Shown here: positions 34,400 through 45,925 of the stretch, one piece after another | Layout: each line of letters opens with the position of its first letter | Numbering within the stretch: the stretch's first letter is position 1 | NCBI GenBank assembly: GCA_902806575.1 | Contig: CADCXD010000018.1 | Span: 3,472,001 to 3,536,000, forward strand | Source of the DNA: Jackrogersella multiformis | Lineage: Eukaryota > Ascomycota > Sordariomycetes > Xylariales > Hypoxylaceae | Direction: 5' to 3' | Length of the DNA stretch: 64,000 nt | Position numbers and translations under genes: made by a program | The notes under the pieces: generated by a model | Told to the model about the DNA's origin: nothing | The model's input: the letters and a program-made list of their open reading frames with translations, nothing else | Databases searched by the model: none

Positions 34400-35671
34400 T
34401 TCTACCTCATTTTCCCGGAGTCGCAAGAGAGTGTACGATAAGAGAAAGATCCTAGTTATTGGTTTGGACCTTATGCCGTCGACGTCTCCTTTCCTACGCC
34501 CAGCATACACCCGATGACGAGATACATGAGGCAATGTACTTTTACACCACGCGACACTACGTTTAAGGCTGTGTGTATAACACACTAGGTCTCCGCATCT
34601 CGATCACCGCCGCCATTTCTCCACCTCTACGGGAACACGGTTTCAACGACAATCTCCGAACGAATCATCACCGACCTAGTGGACAGAAACCTCCGTATTT
34701 GGCCGTGGTTTGGAACGTTGGAACCGAATACCTTCTCTGTCTATGGAATGCATGATTTTTTTTTTCCTTTTTCCTAAGTGGTGATTTGAGGATCCATGCA
34801 TGTGGTGGCGGAACGCATCATGAGAGGATTTCACGGCGTTTCACGGAAGGAGTTAAGTCAGATTGTATTGCTGCCGCATTAACAATCAGGATCACCTATT
34901 GCATTTCCGCTTAATAAAAAGCATTCGATCACACCTCGCAATATGCCTGCCTGCATGTGCTAAATGACTACCTAGGTAACGAAGATGTGATTCGTTCTCT
35001 AACTATTGCTACGTATACCGCAAATGCACACGTAAAGAACATTGCAGGTGAAGATTACTTGACTTACACGTATGATGTGGCGTACTTTCTTTTTAAACAA
35101 CTATAGTATTCTTACAGATGTACGATATCATGATAATGCTCAGCCTCTAAAAACTGAACTAACCAGCGAGGCCATCACCTTCGGGTTGACTCATAGAGTC
35201 TCAATCCCATTGTTAATACAGGGATGCCAAAAAGTAAAAGCGTCCACTATCAAGGTTGGAGTTGGAGTAAACTCGTTAGAGCAAAACCCGAAGTATATAC
35301 CTAAGTACCTACGTTACTGCATTATGAAAAGCCCAAGTAGTTGGAGTGAAGAAGAAAAATGATGAGACAAGATGGATGTATGCAGATCGAGGTTAGGCAA
35401 TGATCTACATTAACCTAACATAGTTGGAAAGAGAGATATTTCAAAACACATCAGAACAGAAAGAATACCTAAGCGATCAAGTATATTCTGTGTTTATAGC
35501 CCAGATCACTACATACCTAGGTGGGTAATGCTAGGTATCGATCTCTCGAATCCTCTTAGCTTATGTGTCTAGGTATTTAAGTAGAAGAGGAACATAAACA
35601 GGCGAAATTCACGTTCTAGATCCCTTCTAGTAGCCTGTCACTTCTCATCCGACGCATCGTGATATCCCAGC
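34400..35671. other. Intergenic spacer, convergent 3' ends
   Basis: About 1.27 kb between the ends of TOA2 and the TMEM42-like gene. There is a poly-T run (34747-34765) soon after TOA2, and an AT-rich stretch with CTACCTAGGT motifs (34968, 35514). No gene is supported. Confidence 0.55.
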
Positions 35672-37056
35672 TTAGTTCAGATTCCCTAATAACGGCACGT
35701 CCTCATCGACGACTTCATCCTCATCGTCCTTTTCTACAGGCAAAATCTCCTCAGCATGTGTCGCTGCGCCGGGGCCACAGCCTAGCTCAGCTGCCGACGC
35801 GGCGTCATGATTATCGTCACTACCGTTGTCGTCATCACCGTCCTGATATTCCACGTCGTCTGTGCCTGCCCCTGCCTCCGCACTCTCCTCCTGGTTCCCC
35901 CGGCCGATGATGACGTTGCCAGCGACAAGCAGCGCGGCACCGGCCCACCACAGCGGCGGCAGGGACTCGGAGAAGATGGCTAGCCCCAGAATGGCTGTGA
36001 TGAAGAAGTTGGTGGACGTGTTCATGATGGAAACCTGCGTCGTTGAGTGGCCCTTCGCCAGGGCGTGTGTGAAGAGCGACCACATCTACGGTTTTGCTTC
36101 ATGTTAGGCCGTTCGGCGGTACAGTGGGGGATGAGACAAAGGGGGGATGATGGTGGATAGAGATGGTTTTCTTGAAATCCGAATATATATAGTGATAAAA
36201 TAAGAATAAATTGAAACAGTATATGACCACTAGGTCTAGCCTAATCATACAATTCATGTGTATATATATATTTAGAAATGTAAGGTTTTCCTAATAGAGG
36301 AGACATGAACTAAACTTACCACTCCATTGAAAACCAGATTGAGGCCGAAGAAAGCCTACGCGAAAGGTTGGGTTAGTAACCGATACATCTACCCCGAGCA
36401 CGAAGACACCGGATTCTTAGTGTCTTCAAAACAAGACTTACACAGCGCACGGCTATCTCGACAACCCTTTCGAGGTTCGTCAACCCGAATGATTCCGAGA
36501 TCCACTGGGCTATATGAGTAGAGAGATCATTGGTAGTTCTATATGAGTGTGATTTAGAATTAGTCTCGCTTCAAATCAAAATCCAAAGTGCTTTTTGATA
36601 CTTTCTTCTGAAGACTAAAATTCCATAAACGTAGCATGTATATAAAATGATGCAGCTCTAACTTGGCAGGTTGCTGTAAAGATAATAGCGGCCGCGGCTA
36701 TGGGGTAGGATAGTAAAAAGGTAGAAAATGGGGAATAGATCGATCCTAGAGCACCCGCAGACTCACAATTTAGCAAAGACGCCGTTAAACGCGGCGCAAG
36801 CGCCGCTCGCGATGGCGAAGACGATCCACCGATTCCCAGCCGCCCAAGAAGACATGGCAGCTATGGTTCCGTCCTCTCCGGAACCGTCGACGCCTTCGGG
36901 TGGTGTAGTACTACTATCGCCGGTCCTGCGTTTGTCGATCCTAGATCTCTCGGCAGGTTTCTTCCTAGCCCGTACGGAGGCGCTAGCGGGAGTAGAAGCG
37001 GACGTGGTTGAAGAAGTATGAATAGAAGCAGATTGAGAAACCCGGGGTCGGGGCAT
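35672..37056 (-). CDS. EamA/TMEM42-like small membrane transporter
   Basis: From ATG 37056 the first exon is Ser/Thr/Arg-rich and ends in a membrane helix NRWIVFAIASGACAAFNGVF, AKL. An internal exon at about 36,520-36,435 reads QWISESFGLTNLERVVEIAV. The last exon has NLVFNGVMWSLFTHALAKGH, STTQVSIMNTSTNFFITAIL, GLAIFSESLPPLWWAGAALL and VAGNVIIGRG, the typical end of a drug/metabolite-transporter fold of the TMEM42 kind, followed by a long acidic cytosolic tail (DDVEYQDGDDDNGSDDN). A small segment linking exon 1 to the internal exon is not resolved, so one short exon may be missing from my reading. Transport substrate is unknown; small four-helix members probably act as dimers. Confidence 0.8.
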
Positions 37057-37925
37057 TGTGGATTAGGTAAGGTCCGGATACGTCGGTATGTGTGAGGTAG
37101 TACCTATGGTGGTTACTGCCCAGGTGGTGGTTACTAGTGGTTACTAAGACAGGTACAAAGATAAATGTGCTTGCCCAATGGAATATCCACGGGTTTGGGC
37201 TGGCAGCAGCTGGCGCGCCGAGATGTTTCAGCGTGTGGGATCTGTACTACGTACTACACACCCTTTTTAGAGGTGTTTAAACTTTAAACTTGGAAGTGTC
37301 CTTATCGCCGAGAGATGCGTATACTGCTGCGTGGCTCTTTTTTGGCAAATCGGCAAGGAGCACCTAGGTATTTTACTCCACAGTAGGTATGCGTACCTAT
37401 CAGCCTATTTAAGCCCGTCCATAATACCTTACATGCATATATGTACCTAGATTTATTCATATGTTCGGCATTCGATCATGTTTCTTGATCCTGTTCCTGC
37501 AGCGAAGTAAATAAATATGATTGCTTGAACCCAAAACAAGCCCCGCTGTTCTTGCCCAGGCCAAACGACCGTTGGCCTTCCAAAGATAAATTGCAGATCA
37601 CGGGGTTTCTAGTTCGTGATCGATAGGTACGGCCCGCTATTGCTAGGTTCCGGGCTGTTATAGTCCAGTTACACAATATAGATATTAAATTAATCACATT
37701 TATAGGGGGAATCGACCCAAGGTGAACTCGTAATATTTGCAAGATTCTGCTATTTTTAAATATCGACTATGGCACTTCTTGCCTTTTACTGCATAATATT
37801 CTCACATAAAGATCCTCATACGAGTCATATAAACAACAAGAAATAAAACAGAATAACTTGCATGGATTTGAACATTTGAACATTTGACTATAAGATAAGT
37901 AGGTATAATACCATATCTAACCCGT
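37057..37925. other. Intergenic spacer
   Basis: About 0.87 kb between the start of the TMEM42-like gene and the stop of the CLC gene. It contains TACCTAG-type motifs and AT-rich sequence near 37,760-37,920. No supported gene. Confidence 0.55.
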
Positions 37926-40620
37926 CTACCTATTCTCCAGCTCAACACCATCGTCCGCTATATCCTCGTCGCCGTCCATAATCTGGCCATTACCAGCCCC
38001 CCTGCCCAGCGGCGTCCTCTCGTCGGCCCCGCCAAGCCTTATGCGCCCGCCGCTCGCGCTGGTCACCTTTCCGGAGACCCAGCCGGCGACCCTGTTCATC
38101 AGCCCCCAGAGCTTCTCGTGGCCCTCGGCGATGTCGCGGTCGTCGCGCGGGTTCTCCGCCGCCTCCGCCTTGAACTGGTACTTCAGGCAGTCCTTGACCG
38201 TGACCAGGCCGCAGAGCCGGCCGTGGTGCTCGATCAGGATCACGCGCGGCCCGATCTTGCGGAACAGCTCCATCACCGTCTCCAGCGGTAGCCGCGGGTG
38301 CACCGTCACCGGCGTCGCGTCTACGTACCGACTGAAGTCGACCGACGTCGAGGATAAGCTGTAGTCCATATTGCTAATAGTAACCGTAGGGGTGATAGGC
38401 GTAAATGCGCTCGATGCGGGGGGCTCGAAATTGCATTTGGCCTCTGGGCTGATTGTGATGGCCCGTTCGCGGCGTAGACGATCAATTGCATAACGTAGTT
38501 CCGTGCGGCCAATATAGCCCACTAATACTTTCGTTGACAGATCCTCGACGATGGGGAAGCCCTGATACTTGGGCTGCTTTAGTAGATCCTCGATAGATTG
38601 TAGTGTCATGCCGTGGACAGGTATAGTAACCACATCATTAGTCATAACCGCCGACACGGGGACGCCAAAATTGTGGTCTTCCTTGTTGTCGAGGAACGGG
38701 AAACCGCTAAACCATATCATCCGGTCGGCAATACCGCCTTTGCCAAATAGGTCCGACACCGCCTTCGTGACGCCGACAACGATCATGGTGGGTAAGATGT
38801 AAGTCAGAGCACCCGTGAGCTCGAACATGATAACCACTACCGATACCGTGATATGCATGATACCGCTCAGTGCGGCAGCGGCCCCGAGGAAAGCGTAGGT
38901 TCCAGGAGTGATGCAGGGCTCATCTGGTTGACAAGCGGAGAAAAAGGGGCTATCTGGATGAGCATGGTAGATGGCCTGCATTATGATTCCAACAGTCCGG
39001 CCGAAAGATGCTCCTATAGCCATAGATGGGACAAAGATACCGGCGGGTACTTTGCAACCATACGAGATGATTACTAGGAATGTTCGAATGATAGTCGCGA
39101 TCGTCAATGACATGATATTCGACCACCGCTTATCATTATCGCACAGTCCTTGGTAGTCTTCGGTTCCTTCGCATTCTAAAAATAGGATTTCCATGCTCTC
39201 CGACATGTCAATCCGGAGGAACACATTGGGATAGCAGATGATGGCCGTCCCCGCGGCTAGCAGCGTAGCTTCTAGGACAGCCCACTTCGTCAGATACTTC
39301 TTTCGGAAAGCCTGGGCTCGTAGGTTCCATTTGATCACAAAGGCACCGTATAAGCCTCCGAAGATGCCAATGAAGATGTATGGTACCGTCTCGAAGAAAT
39401 GCCATGATCGGTCGTATTTGACCTGGAACATGACCAGTTGTCCAGTCCTGAAGGGGTTCATCGCCGCTAGGACCGCTGTTGCGACAAGGGCGCAGAAGTA
39501 ACTCCTCCACATCGTCTTGAGAGGGAAGTAGTTAGACATCTCTTCTAAGGAGAATAAGACGCCCCCGATGGGACTACCGAATGCAACACCCACGCCGGCG
39601 GCTGCGCATGCGCTAAGGATTTCTCGCGTCTTGGATGCATTCCGTTTATACTTGTCGAACATCCTTGAGATAACATTGCCTGTGCATACTGCGTAATGCA
39701 CGCTGGGCCCCTCCTTGCCAACGGAGAGGCCAGATGCGATAGCTAGAGGCAAGGCAATAGATTTGATGAGCAGAGTCCAGAACCCTAGAAAGCCCTTCAT
39801 GACGAACCCGGCAATAATACACTTGATCTCGGAAATACCCGAGCCAGCAGCATAAGGTGCGAACGACTTGACAAGGATGGCGGAGGTGAAGGCAAATATG
39901 GTCTAGAGGGTTTAGCTTCGACGCGGCAACGGTGGGAAAGACTGGCTTACTGCAAACATGATGTACAGCGCATAGTTGGCGGGTTCGAATCCTGTCCACC
40001 GATGCCAGTGGTCGCATCCGTTGTCTTCGCCCCAGCAGCAAAAGTTCTCGTTCAGGTAGAAGGCCGTTGTGCAGTAACCCATCTTGATATCAGATAACCA
40101 TTCGGTGATGATGTTCAGGAAGGCGGCGTTCAACCCGATGGCAGCCCCTATCAGGGTGACCACAATCCACCCTTGCGCGGCATCGTAGGACTCCCATAAT
40201 TTATACCTCCATGACAATTTGGCATTGTCGAAACCAGCGTTCTTTCTCCGGCTTGTTTTCCTACGTAATCTTTCTTGGGCCGCATCCTGTACCCAATCTA
40301 TGTTATGATCTTTAGTATATATTTCATATTCTTCGCACATTGAGTCTGGGGATCGTTGTCGCGCATACCTATGGTGGTGAAGTCCTAGTAACATGTTAGC
40401 TCTCGGCGTAACCAGTATCCCGGAGCTGCGTGGGGAAGCACACTTCATATCTCTTTATTTCGGCTATCTCTTCTTCTATCTGTTGTTCCCTCGGCGCATT
40501 ATTCCCAGGACCCTCCCCGCGCTCAACGGTCGATACAGCGATGGAAAGCCTCGAGGTAACAGATGGTCGGCGGGATAGCTGCGAGTGGGAGATGGAGAAG
40601 GAGGTCGCACGGGAAGACAT
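37926..40620 (-). CDS. CLC-family chloride/proton transporter, GEF1-like
   Basis: From ATG 40620 the exons read MSSRATSFSISHSQLSRRPS..., then a 16-base micro-exon (40384-40369, DFTTI), then DWVQDAAQERLRRK and the membrane core. CLC motifs are in order: AGSGISEIKCIIAGFVMKGF, GKEGPSVHYAVCTGN (with the gating glutamate of exchangers), GVLFSLEEMSNYFP and CKVPAGIFVPSMAIGASFGR (the third anion-coordinating loop). Two C-terminal CBS domains follow (about VSAVMTNDVVTIPVH to TELRYAIDRL, and DATPVTVHPRLPLETVMELF to GLVTVKDCLKYQF), then an acidic tail. GSGIS and the glutamate fit the yeast Gef1/ClC-3 exchanger group, which acidifies endosomal or Golgi compartments and affects copper loading. The C-terminal exon is GC-rich. 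The gene is divergent from DPB3. Confidence 0.93.
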
Positions 40621-41605
40621 TAGTCTTAGTTAGAATGGGTTGTGATCATTCTCAGTTTTCATTACCTAATTAGAATACCAAAAACAAGTTGATTTGCATG
40701 CGATTTGCGCAAGTACGTCGACAGACAAGGCTGAAGAAGGGTTGTAAGTGTGGAGGTTCTGATGTTGATTAAGTTACGAATAGAAGCAACCGGCCAATTG
40801 CTCCAAGGCTCCTACGTAATTGCCCAGGTGGTATTGAGGCTGACAAGCAGGGTCCTACCTTCGCTAGTGTCTTAGGTAGTGCTCACCCAAGCTGCCAAGT
40901 GCAACTTCCCAGCCTTGGCTATAGTTGGCTATAGTGTAGGCATATGGGTAAGCACTGTGTGGGGTATCTACATTAGAGCTTCGATGTGCTACATAGTGTT
41001 GGAATCCCTTATATAACTATTCCCACGGTAAAGACTTACATAGGTACCGCCTACAATTATCACCGCCTTCCATTCTAAGGTTTAATAGAATCGCGTCTCT
41101 CCCCCAACCTTCACCCTTCACCTTCACCTTCACGCGTTTCATTCAAGCTCATAAAAGCATTCACTTTCTACATATCAAATTCAAAGAATACTAACGAATT
41201 AGATTAACTGTTCACCATAAACACGAAAGAGAACATACCTTTTGTGTTATCTACTATACTTGGTATACATATAACTTATTCTGCCGTCAATATTTCTTCA
41301 CTGAAGGTAAGACTCAATTTTATACACTACCAATTGAGCAATTAAACGCATACAACTCTGTTCTTAAACCATCACATCGTCACAGTAACCCTCCCATCGT
41401 CCTCCAAGATTTTTAAATTTTCTCATATCTAGGTACCTAGGTAGTCTGAAATGCCAATAACTTTCTTCAACTAACACACTAACACAACTCTCAGTTACAT
41501 AACACACTTAAACAACCTCAGCTTCTCGTCTGAGTGTTGTCTACCTCAACCACCGTCTTCTGCAAATTAAGTTGTAATTATATCACCGTCAAGAGATCCA
41601 CCAAG
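40621..41605. promoter_or_regulatory. Shared divergent promoter of CLC and DPB3-like genes
   Basis: The 985 bases between start codons contain pyrimidine-rich tracts (41,095-41,135) and a TACCTAGGTAG motif (41433-41444). No gene is supported. Function is assigned by position. Confidence 0.45.
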
Positions 41606-42355
41606 ATGCCGTACAACACCACCGCGATTCCGCCTCGCAAGGAGGTCACAGGCCAAACCCAGCTCCCACGTGAGTCCACCTTTCAGCATTGATACCTCTA
41701 CCGTTTATACTCACCACATAACCCTACAGTGTCACGGGTGAAGAAAATCGTTGCGCAAGATCAAGACATAAGCATATGCTCGAATAACGCCGCATTTGTC
41801 ATCACCCTAGCAACAGTAAGCGTACTCCCCTCCCTCTTCTCTCCCCCTTTTTCTCTTCTCAACAGGCACTAACCCGAACCCCAGGAGATGTTCATCCAGT
41901 ACCTGGCGGGCGAAGGCTTCAACATGGCGCGCACGGAGCGCAAGCCGCGGCGCAACATCCAGTACAAGGACCTAGCGTCCGCGGTGTCGGCCAAGGAAAA
42001 CCTCGAGTTCCTCGAGGACGTGATCCCGAAGACGACGCCGTACAAGCGGATCAAGGTGCAGGCGGCGGCCACGCGCGCGCAGCTCAACAGCAGCAGCACG
42101 CCCGTGACCGACCGGCCCGGCGAGACCCAGCGCGACGCCGCCGCCGCCGCCAACGGGGGGAGCGGCGGAAGCGGCAGCAGCAAGAAGCACCGCGCTAGCA
42201 CCAGTCGTTCGAGCCTGAACGGAAGCTTCGTCGGCGCTAGCGGTGCGCGCATCATGAGCGAGGACGACGGCCCCGACGACCCCACGGATCAGCTGCACGA
42301 CGAGATGAGGCAGGCCAACCGCGAAGCGCGGGAAGACGTGGAGATGACCGGCTAG
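41606..42355 (+). CDS. DPB3: Histone-fold protein, DPB3/CHRAC15-like
   Basis: Three exons (41606-41669, 41730-41815, 41885-42355) give 206 residues in frame. The histone-fold (CBF/NF-Y type) runs LSRVKKIVAQDQDISICSNN, AAFVITLATEMFIQYLAGEG, RRNIQYKDLASAVSAKENLE and FLEDVIP. This arrangement, with the 'NIQYKDLA' segment, fits the small subunit of DNA polymerase epsilon (Dpb3) and the related CHRAC15 remodeller subunit, which pairs with a Dpb4-like partner. The C-terminal part is a low-complexity Ala/Gly/Ser/Lys region ending with an acidic DEMRQANREAREDVEMTG. In filamentous fungi these are usually annotated as polymerase epsilon subunit C. Exon 3 is GC-rich in its central part. It converges with LEA1. 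Confidence 0.88.
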
Positions 42356-42705
42356 GGGGCCTGGATTGCTATAGCGTAGCACTGGGACAGAGGCAGATAT
42401 CGATGATTGGCCATGATGCTCTCGTCATAAGAACATAGGACGAGGGTATTTTTTTGTAGTGGATTAGTACATGCCATACGAGGTAAAGATCATAGGCGTT
42501 CAGGGATAGTTAATTATTGTTATGCACGCACACACGAAACTATTCAGGCGAAGGAATAGTATTGCCTAGTCCATGGGTATACCCCGTATCTTCATTTTGT
42601 GACCGATGTAATATACGCCAAACCACTGCCATCAAAACCACAACCACCACTACCTGCAATCTTACTTCCCTCTCCATCCCCCCTCTCCCGTGGAAACGCA
42701 ACCCC
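42356..42705. other. Convergent 3' spacer
   Basis: 350 bases between the ends of the DPB3-like gene and LEA1. No gene seen; both polyadenylation regions are expected here. Confidence 0.6.
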
Positions 42706-43699
42706 TTATTCCTCCATCTCGTCGCTCAGATGCACACCGGCCGGCATCCTGCCCTCCCTCAGCATGGCCTCGAGCTTCGTGATCTCGTCCAGGCTGGTGG
42801 CCTTCTTGATCATGTCCTGCAGCCGCCTCTTCTCCTTCTCGGTGAGCTTTATGCGGGACATGCGGGTCGGCAGGCCGCCCGACGCCGCGCCGTTAGCGGG
42901 GATCGCCGAGTCGAACGTCCGGGACTTGACGCCCATGATCTTGGAGGCCAGGTCCGTCGGCTGCTCGGCGCTGCCGAAGAGCTCCGCCGCCTGCTTGCGC
43001 TCCGCGTTCTTCACCTTCTCGAAGTCCAGGAACCGGACCGAGGCGCACCGCCATAGCACCCAGTACCGGTAGTACTGCAGTTTGGTGTCTATCTGTCAGC
43101 TGGTATTCCTAAGATTTCCCTAGATAGGAGAATAAGACTGGGGTTTAGGTATGAGGTGTAAGACTTACCTCCTTCTTCGTGACCGGGTTATCTCGCAGCA
43201 CCAGATGCGTCAGTCTCGGGAAACTTCCGAGCGAGTCTAGGTCTGCCAACTCGGTTAGGTTGTTGGATTCCAGCTGCAGTGTGGTAAGGTTCGGGATAGA
43301 GCTCGCGAGGGTGGGCTGTATGGAGGAGATGCGGTTGCACTGTAGCAGAAGAGAGCGTATTCGTGGCGAGAGGGGAAAGTTTCCCAGGACTTGGATGTCA
43401 TTGTCGACTAAGTCTATAGCATCTTGAGGCTGTGCCGTTGTCCCAGCATCAGCAACTGTGTGGCACAATTCATAGCAATAAGGAAGAAAAAGACTTACGC
43501 CTGCAACACCCAGATTCTCGATTGCGGGGATCCGATGTCCTGTTCACAGCCGGCGAGGGCATCGCTATCAACTCTGCTCTAGATCAAATAAAGTGTAGCA
43601 TCTGTTCTTTTCTAACGTACCTCGTAGCTCGAGTTCGCGCTCCTTCAGCGCGTTCAGCCAGGAGGGGGAATTTTGGAGGAGCTCGGCTGTGAGCCTCAT
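42706..43699 (-). CDS. LEA1: U2 snRNP A' protein (LEA1)
   Basis: Four exons. Exon 1 (43699-43621) is MRLTAELLQNSPSWLNALKE, RELELR; exon 2 is GHRIPAIENLGVAG; exon 3 has DAIDLVDNDIQVLGNFPLSP followed by leucine-rich repeats (RIRSLLLQCNRISSIQP, NLTTLQLESNNLTELADLDS, LTHLVLRDNPVTKKE); exon 4 is YYRYWVLWRCASVRFLDFEK, VKNAERKQAAELFG. This is the leucine-rich-repeat partner of U2B'' that binds stem-loop IV of U2 snRNA in the spliceosome. The C-terminal tail has a helical KLTEKEKRRLQDMIKKATSL segment, common in fungal members. Splice junctions fit GT-AG; the acceptor of exon 3 is taken after GGCACAG so that the family pattern G-x-x-DAID is kept. Confidence 0.94.
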
Positions 43700-45925
43700 G
43701 TTGGGCGGAGCTTTTGTTGAACTGAACTTTTACCGTTATTTGTTATTTGTTATTCGTATGTATAGATACGTAATCCTTTGGAATATGTATCGTAGGAAAG
43801 GATTTGGGTGTCGGGGCAGGTGGTTGTTGCTCAATTGGAGGATATCGCGTGTGGGATTTTCGAGAATTTAAAAGGTGAAGCAAGGCTGAAGTAGAGCTTC
43901 GATGCCTTCTGTATTTCTTTTCTGTTTAGTAGAAAATTTAAATTGTGACGCCAACGGCAACTCTACTTAGGTATCTTATCTACCTAGCCTAAGGTACCTA
44001 GACCTCCAATTGTGGAGTGCGGGGAAAGTATTTCGTACTGTACGTAAAAAACTTCATTATTCACTTTAACGATTCCTCCGCATAAATACCTACCTAGGTA
44101 ACTACCTACCCAGTAGGTAGTTCGGTTATCCAGTTGAAAATTATTCCCCCTTTTTAAGCATTTTTTTAAGGATTCTCTTAAGAATTTCATCGTCGATACC
44201 TAAACTGACGTGTGCCTAAGGTCTTGGATTAACTTATGGCCCGTGTCATCTTGCGGCTGAAATTGTCTAGCTTATGGGGTGATTCCTACTATAATATGGA
44301 CGAATCAACACGAACCTGTATGCTGATGAGTCTTTTGGTGTTTGTATTGATTGTTTCTCATGTAAATTACTTATTTCAATGGCCGACGAGGCTGCGAATA
44401 TCTTCACTATGTAATTAACAGTCAAGTCAATAGTCAAGTCAACCGTCAAGTTAACAGGACAGTCAACAAGTTCGCCAACAAGGTTGCGAATAACTTCATA
44501 TACTTATATACATAAGTACTTAATAAGGAGATACTTAAATGCATTACTAGGTAATTACAGCATATAAGGTCACTAAACCTCCCTATGATTACAGCATATA
44601 AAATCACTAAAGCTCTTTATAATTACAGCGCATTTTATCGCTATAATAAATAAATCAAAATGGATAAGTTTTAAAAGGATGTTTGTGACTAAGCATAAGT
44701 TCTTTTGATAGAATCTATTGGATGAAAAGTAAGTACTATGGGATGCCCTACCAGCCAAATTACATTAGGTTTCAGTCGAATTATACAAAAAAAACGCATA
44801 ACTTATAATCTGGCTGAACATCCACTATAAGCCATGAGCATGCAAAAACTTATGCTCCCAAACTATGATTCCTAGATAATGTCCGTGTTGCTTGCTTGTC
44901 TATTCAGTCTATCTATGTGCGCTCTATGGGTACCTAATTTATGTAGGTAAATATGGCTTCCTGAGGTGACGATAATGATGCCTTAAAAGGTTGCTATAAT
45001 GGCTGCCTCGTGATCCACATAACTCCATCTAAGCTTACCGCCATACCTCTCGGATTGGGTGCATGCTTACTTGAATTGGAACACGCTAAGTTAGAGGCTC
45101 TAGTTGTTCAACAGCCAATAGCCAATCCATTGATATCAAATTAAAGAAGAGGATAAATACCTTCCTAGGTACCTACCGAGGTATGGATCTCCTTGATAAT
45201 CAGATAACAACAACAAATCCATACTCGGTTCAGTACACTGTCTTCCCAGAATGATAAATATATCATCATGAAGGACTCTCGTTAAAAAAGAGTATGACTA
45301 CTAGGTAGATCCAAACGCAGTCGATCGATCGACCTAGCGCTGCACAGACATCTAGTTCTATTCAGTGAAGCCTCTCATACACCACTGAGCTACATGGTTT
45401 CGTTGTTGCTGCATACCAGCTAAGAAAATAGGGGCTTGGTTTAGCAAACGAATACAACATAACACTCAATCCACTTGACCATTCTAGGAAATGGAGTCCG
45501 AATACCCTCAAAAATGCTCCAGTTGACTAAAATCTTACCCGTGATAGGTCCTCAGCTAAGTGAATTCAAGATGAGGGGTCCGAATCGTGTTGTAGTATGC
45601 AAGGATCGTATGTCAAATTTGTATTACTCTAGCTACGGACGTCCCCTTCACATTATATCTAATGATGAAACTACTTTGGTCGTCGTTATACCTTCTGTAT
45701 ATGGGGATCGAAAAAAAAACATCATAAGAAGCCCACGAGTTTTCATATTTAGCAGTCCTTCAAAACTGATATCAGCATCGCAAGCCCAAGAGTTATGATA
45801 TTTGTGGGACCACATGTTTCAAAAACGAAGAGAATATCCAAGAGAATCATCAACCAACGCCTTCGTTGGGCTTAAGTATCCTTATATTCCGTAGTATTTA
45901 CGTTCCGCCATCCGTTTCGCCGACC
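43700..45925. other. AT-rich gene-free region with short degenerate repeats
   Basis: About 2.2 kb with no recognisable gene. It includes TACCTAGGTA motifs (44093, 45165), a GTCAAGTCAA-type short tandem array (44415-44465), two related copies of a GGTTGCGAATAACTTC-like sequence (44381-44405 and 44469-44497), and about three degenerate 34-base copies beginning ATTACAGC (44557-44650). An open frame at 45475-45798 starts with a non-ATG codon and matches nothing I know. The last part is the promoter of the P450 gene. Confidence 0.5.
44557..44650. repeat. Degenerate 34-base tandem repeat
   Basis: Three consecutive units begin ATTACAGCATATAAGG, ATTACAGCATATAAAA and ATTACAGCGCATTTTA and are about 34 bases apart. 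The first two align along most of their length. Function is unknown. Confidence 0.55.

Noticed and set aside
39982..39993. GGGTTCGAATCC, a tRNA B-box look-alike
   Set aside because: It lies in the CLC coding exon (GFEPAN) and no A-box or cloverleaf surrounds it.
45330..45430. tRNA-like A-box (GTAGCTCAGTGG on the minus strand)
   Set aside because: No matching acceptor stem and only a poor B-box; at best a decayed tRNA fragment, so not annotated.
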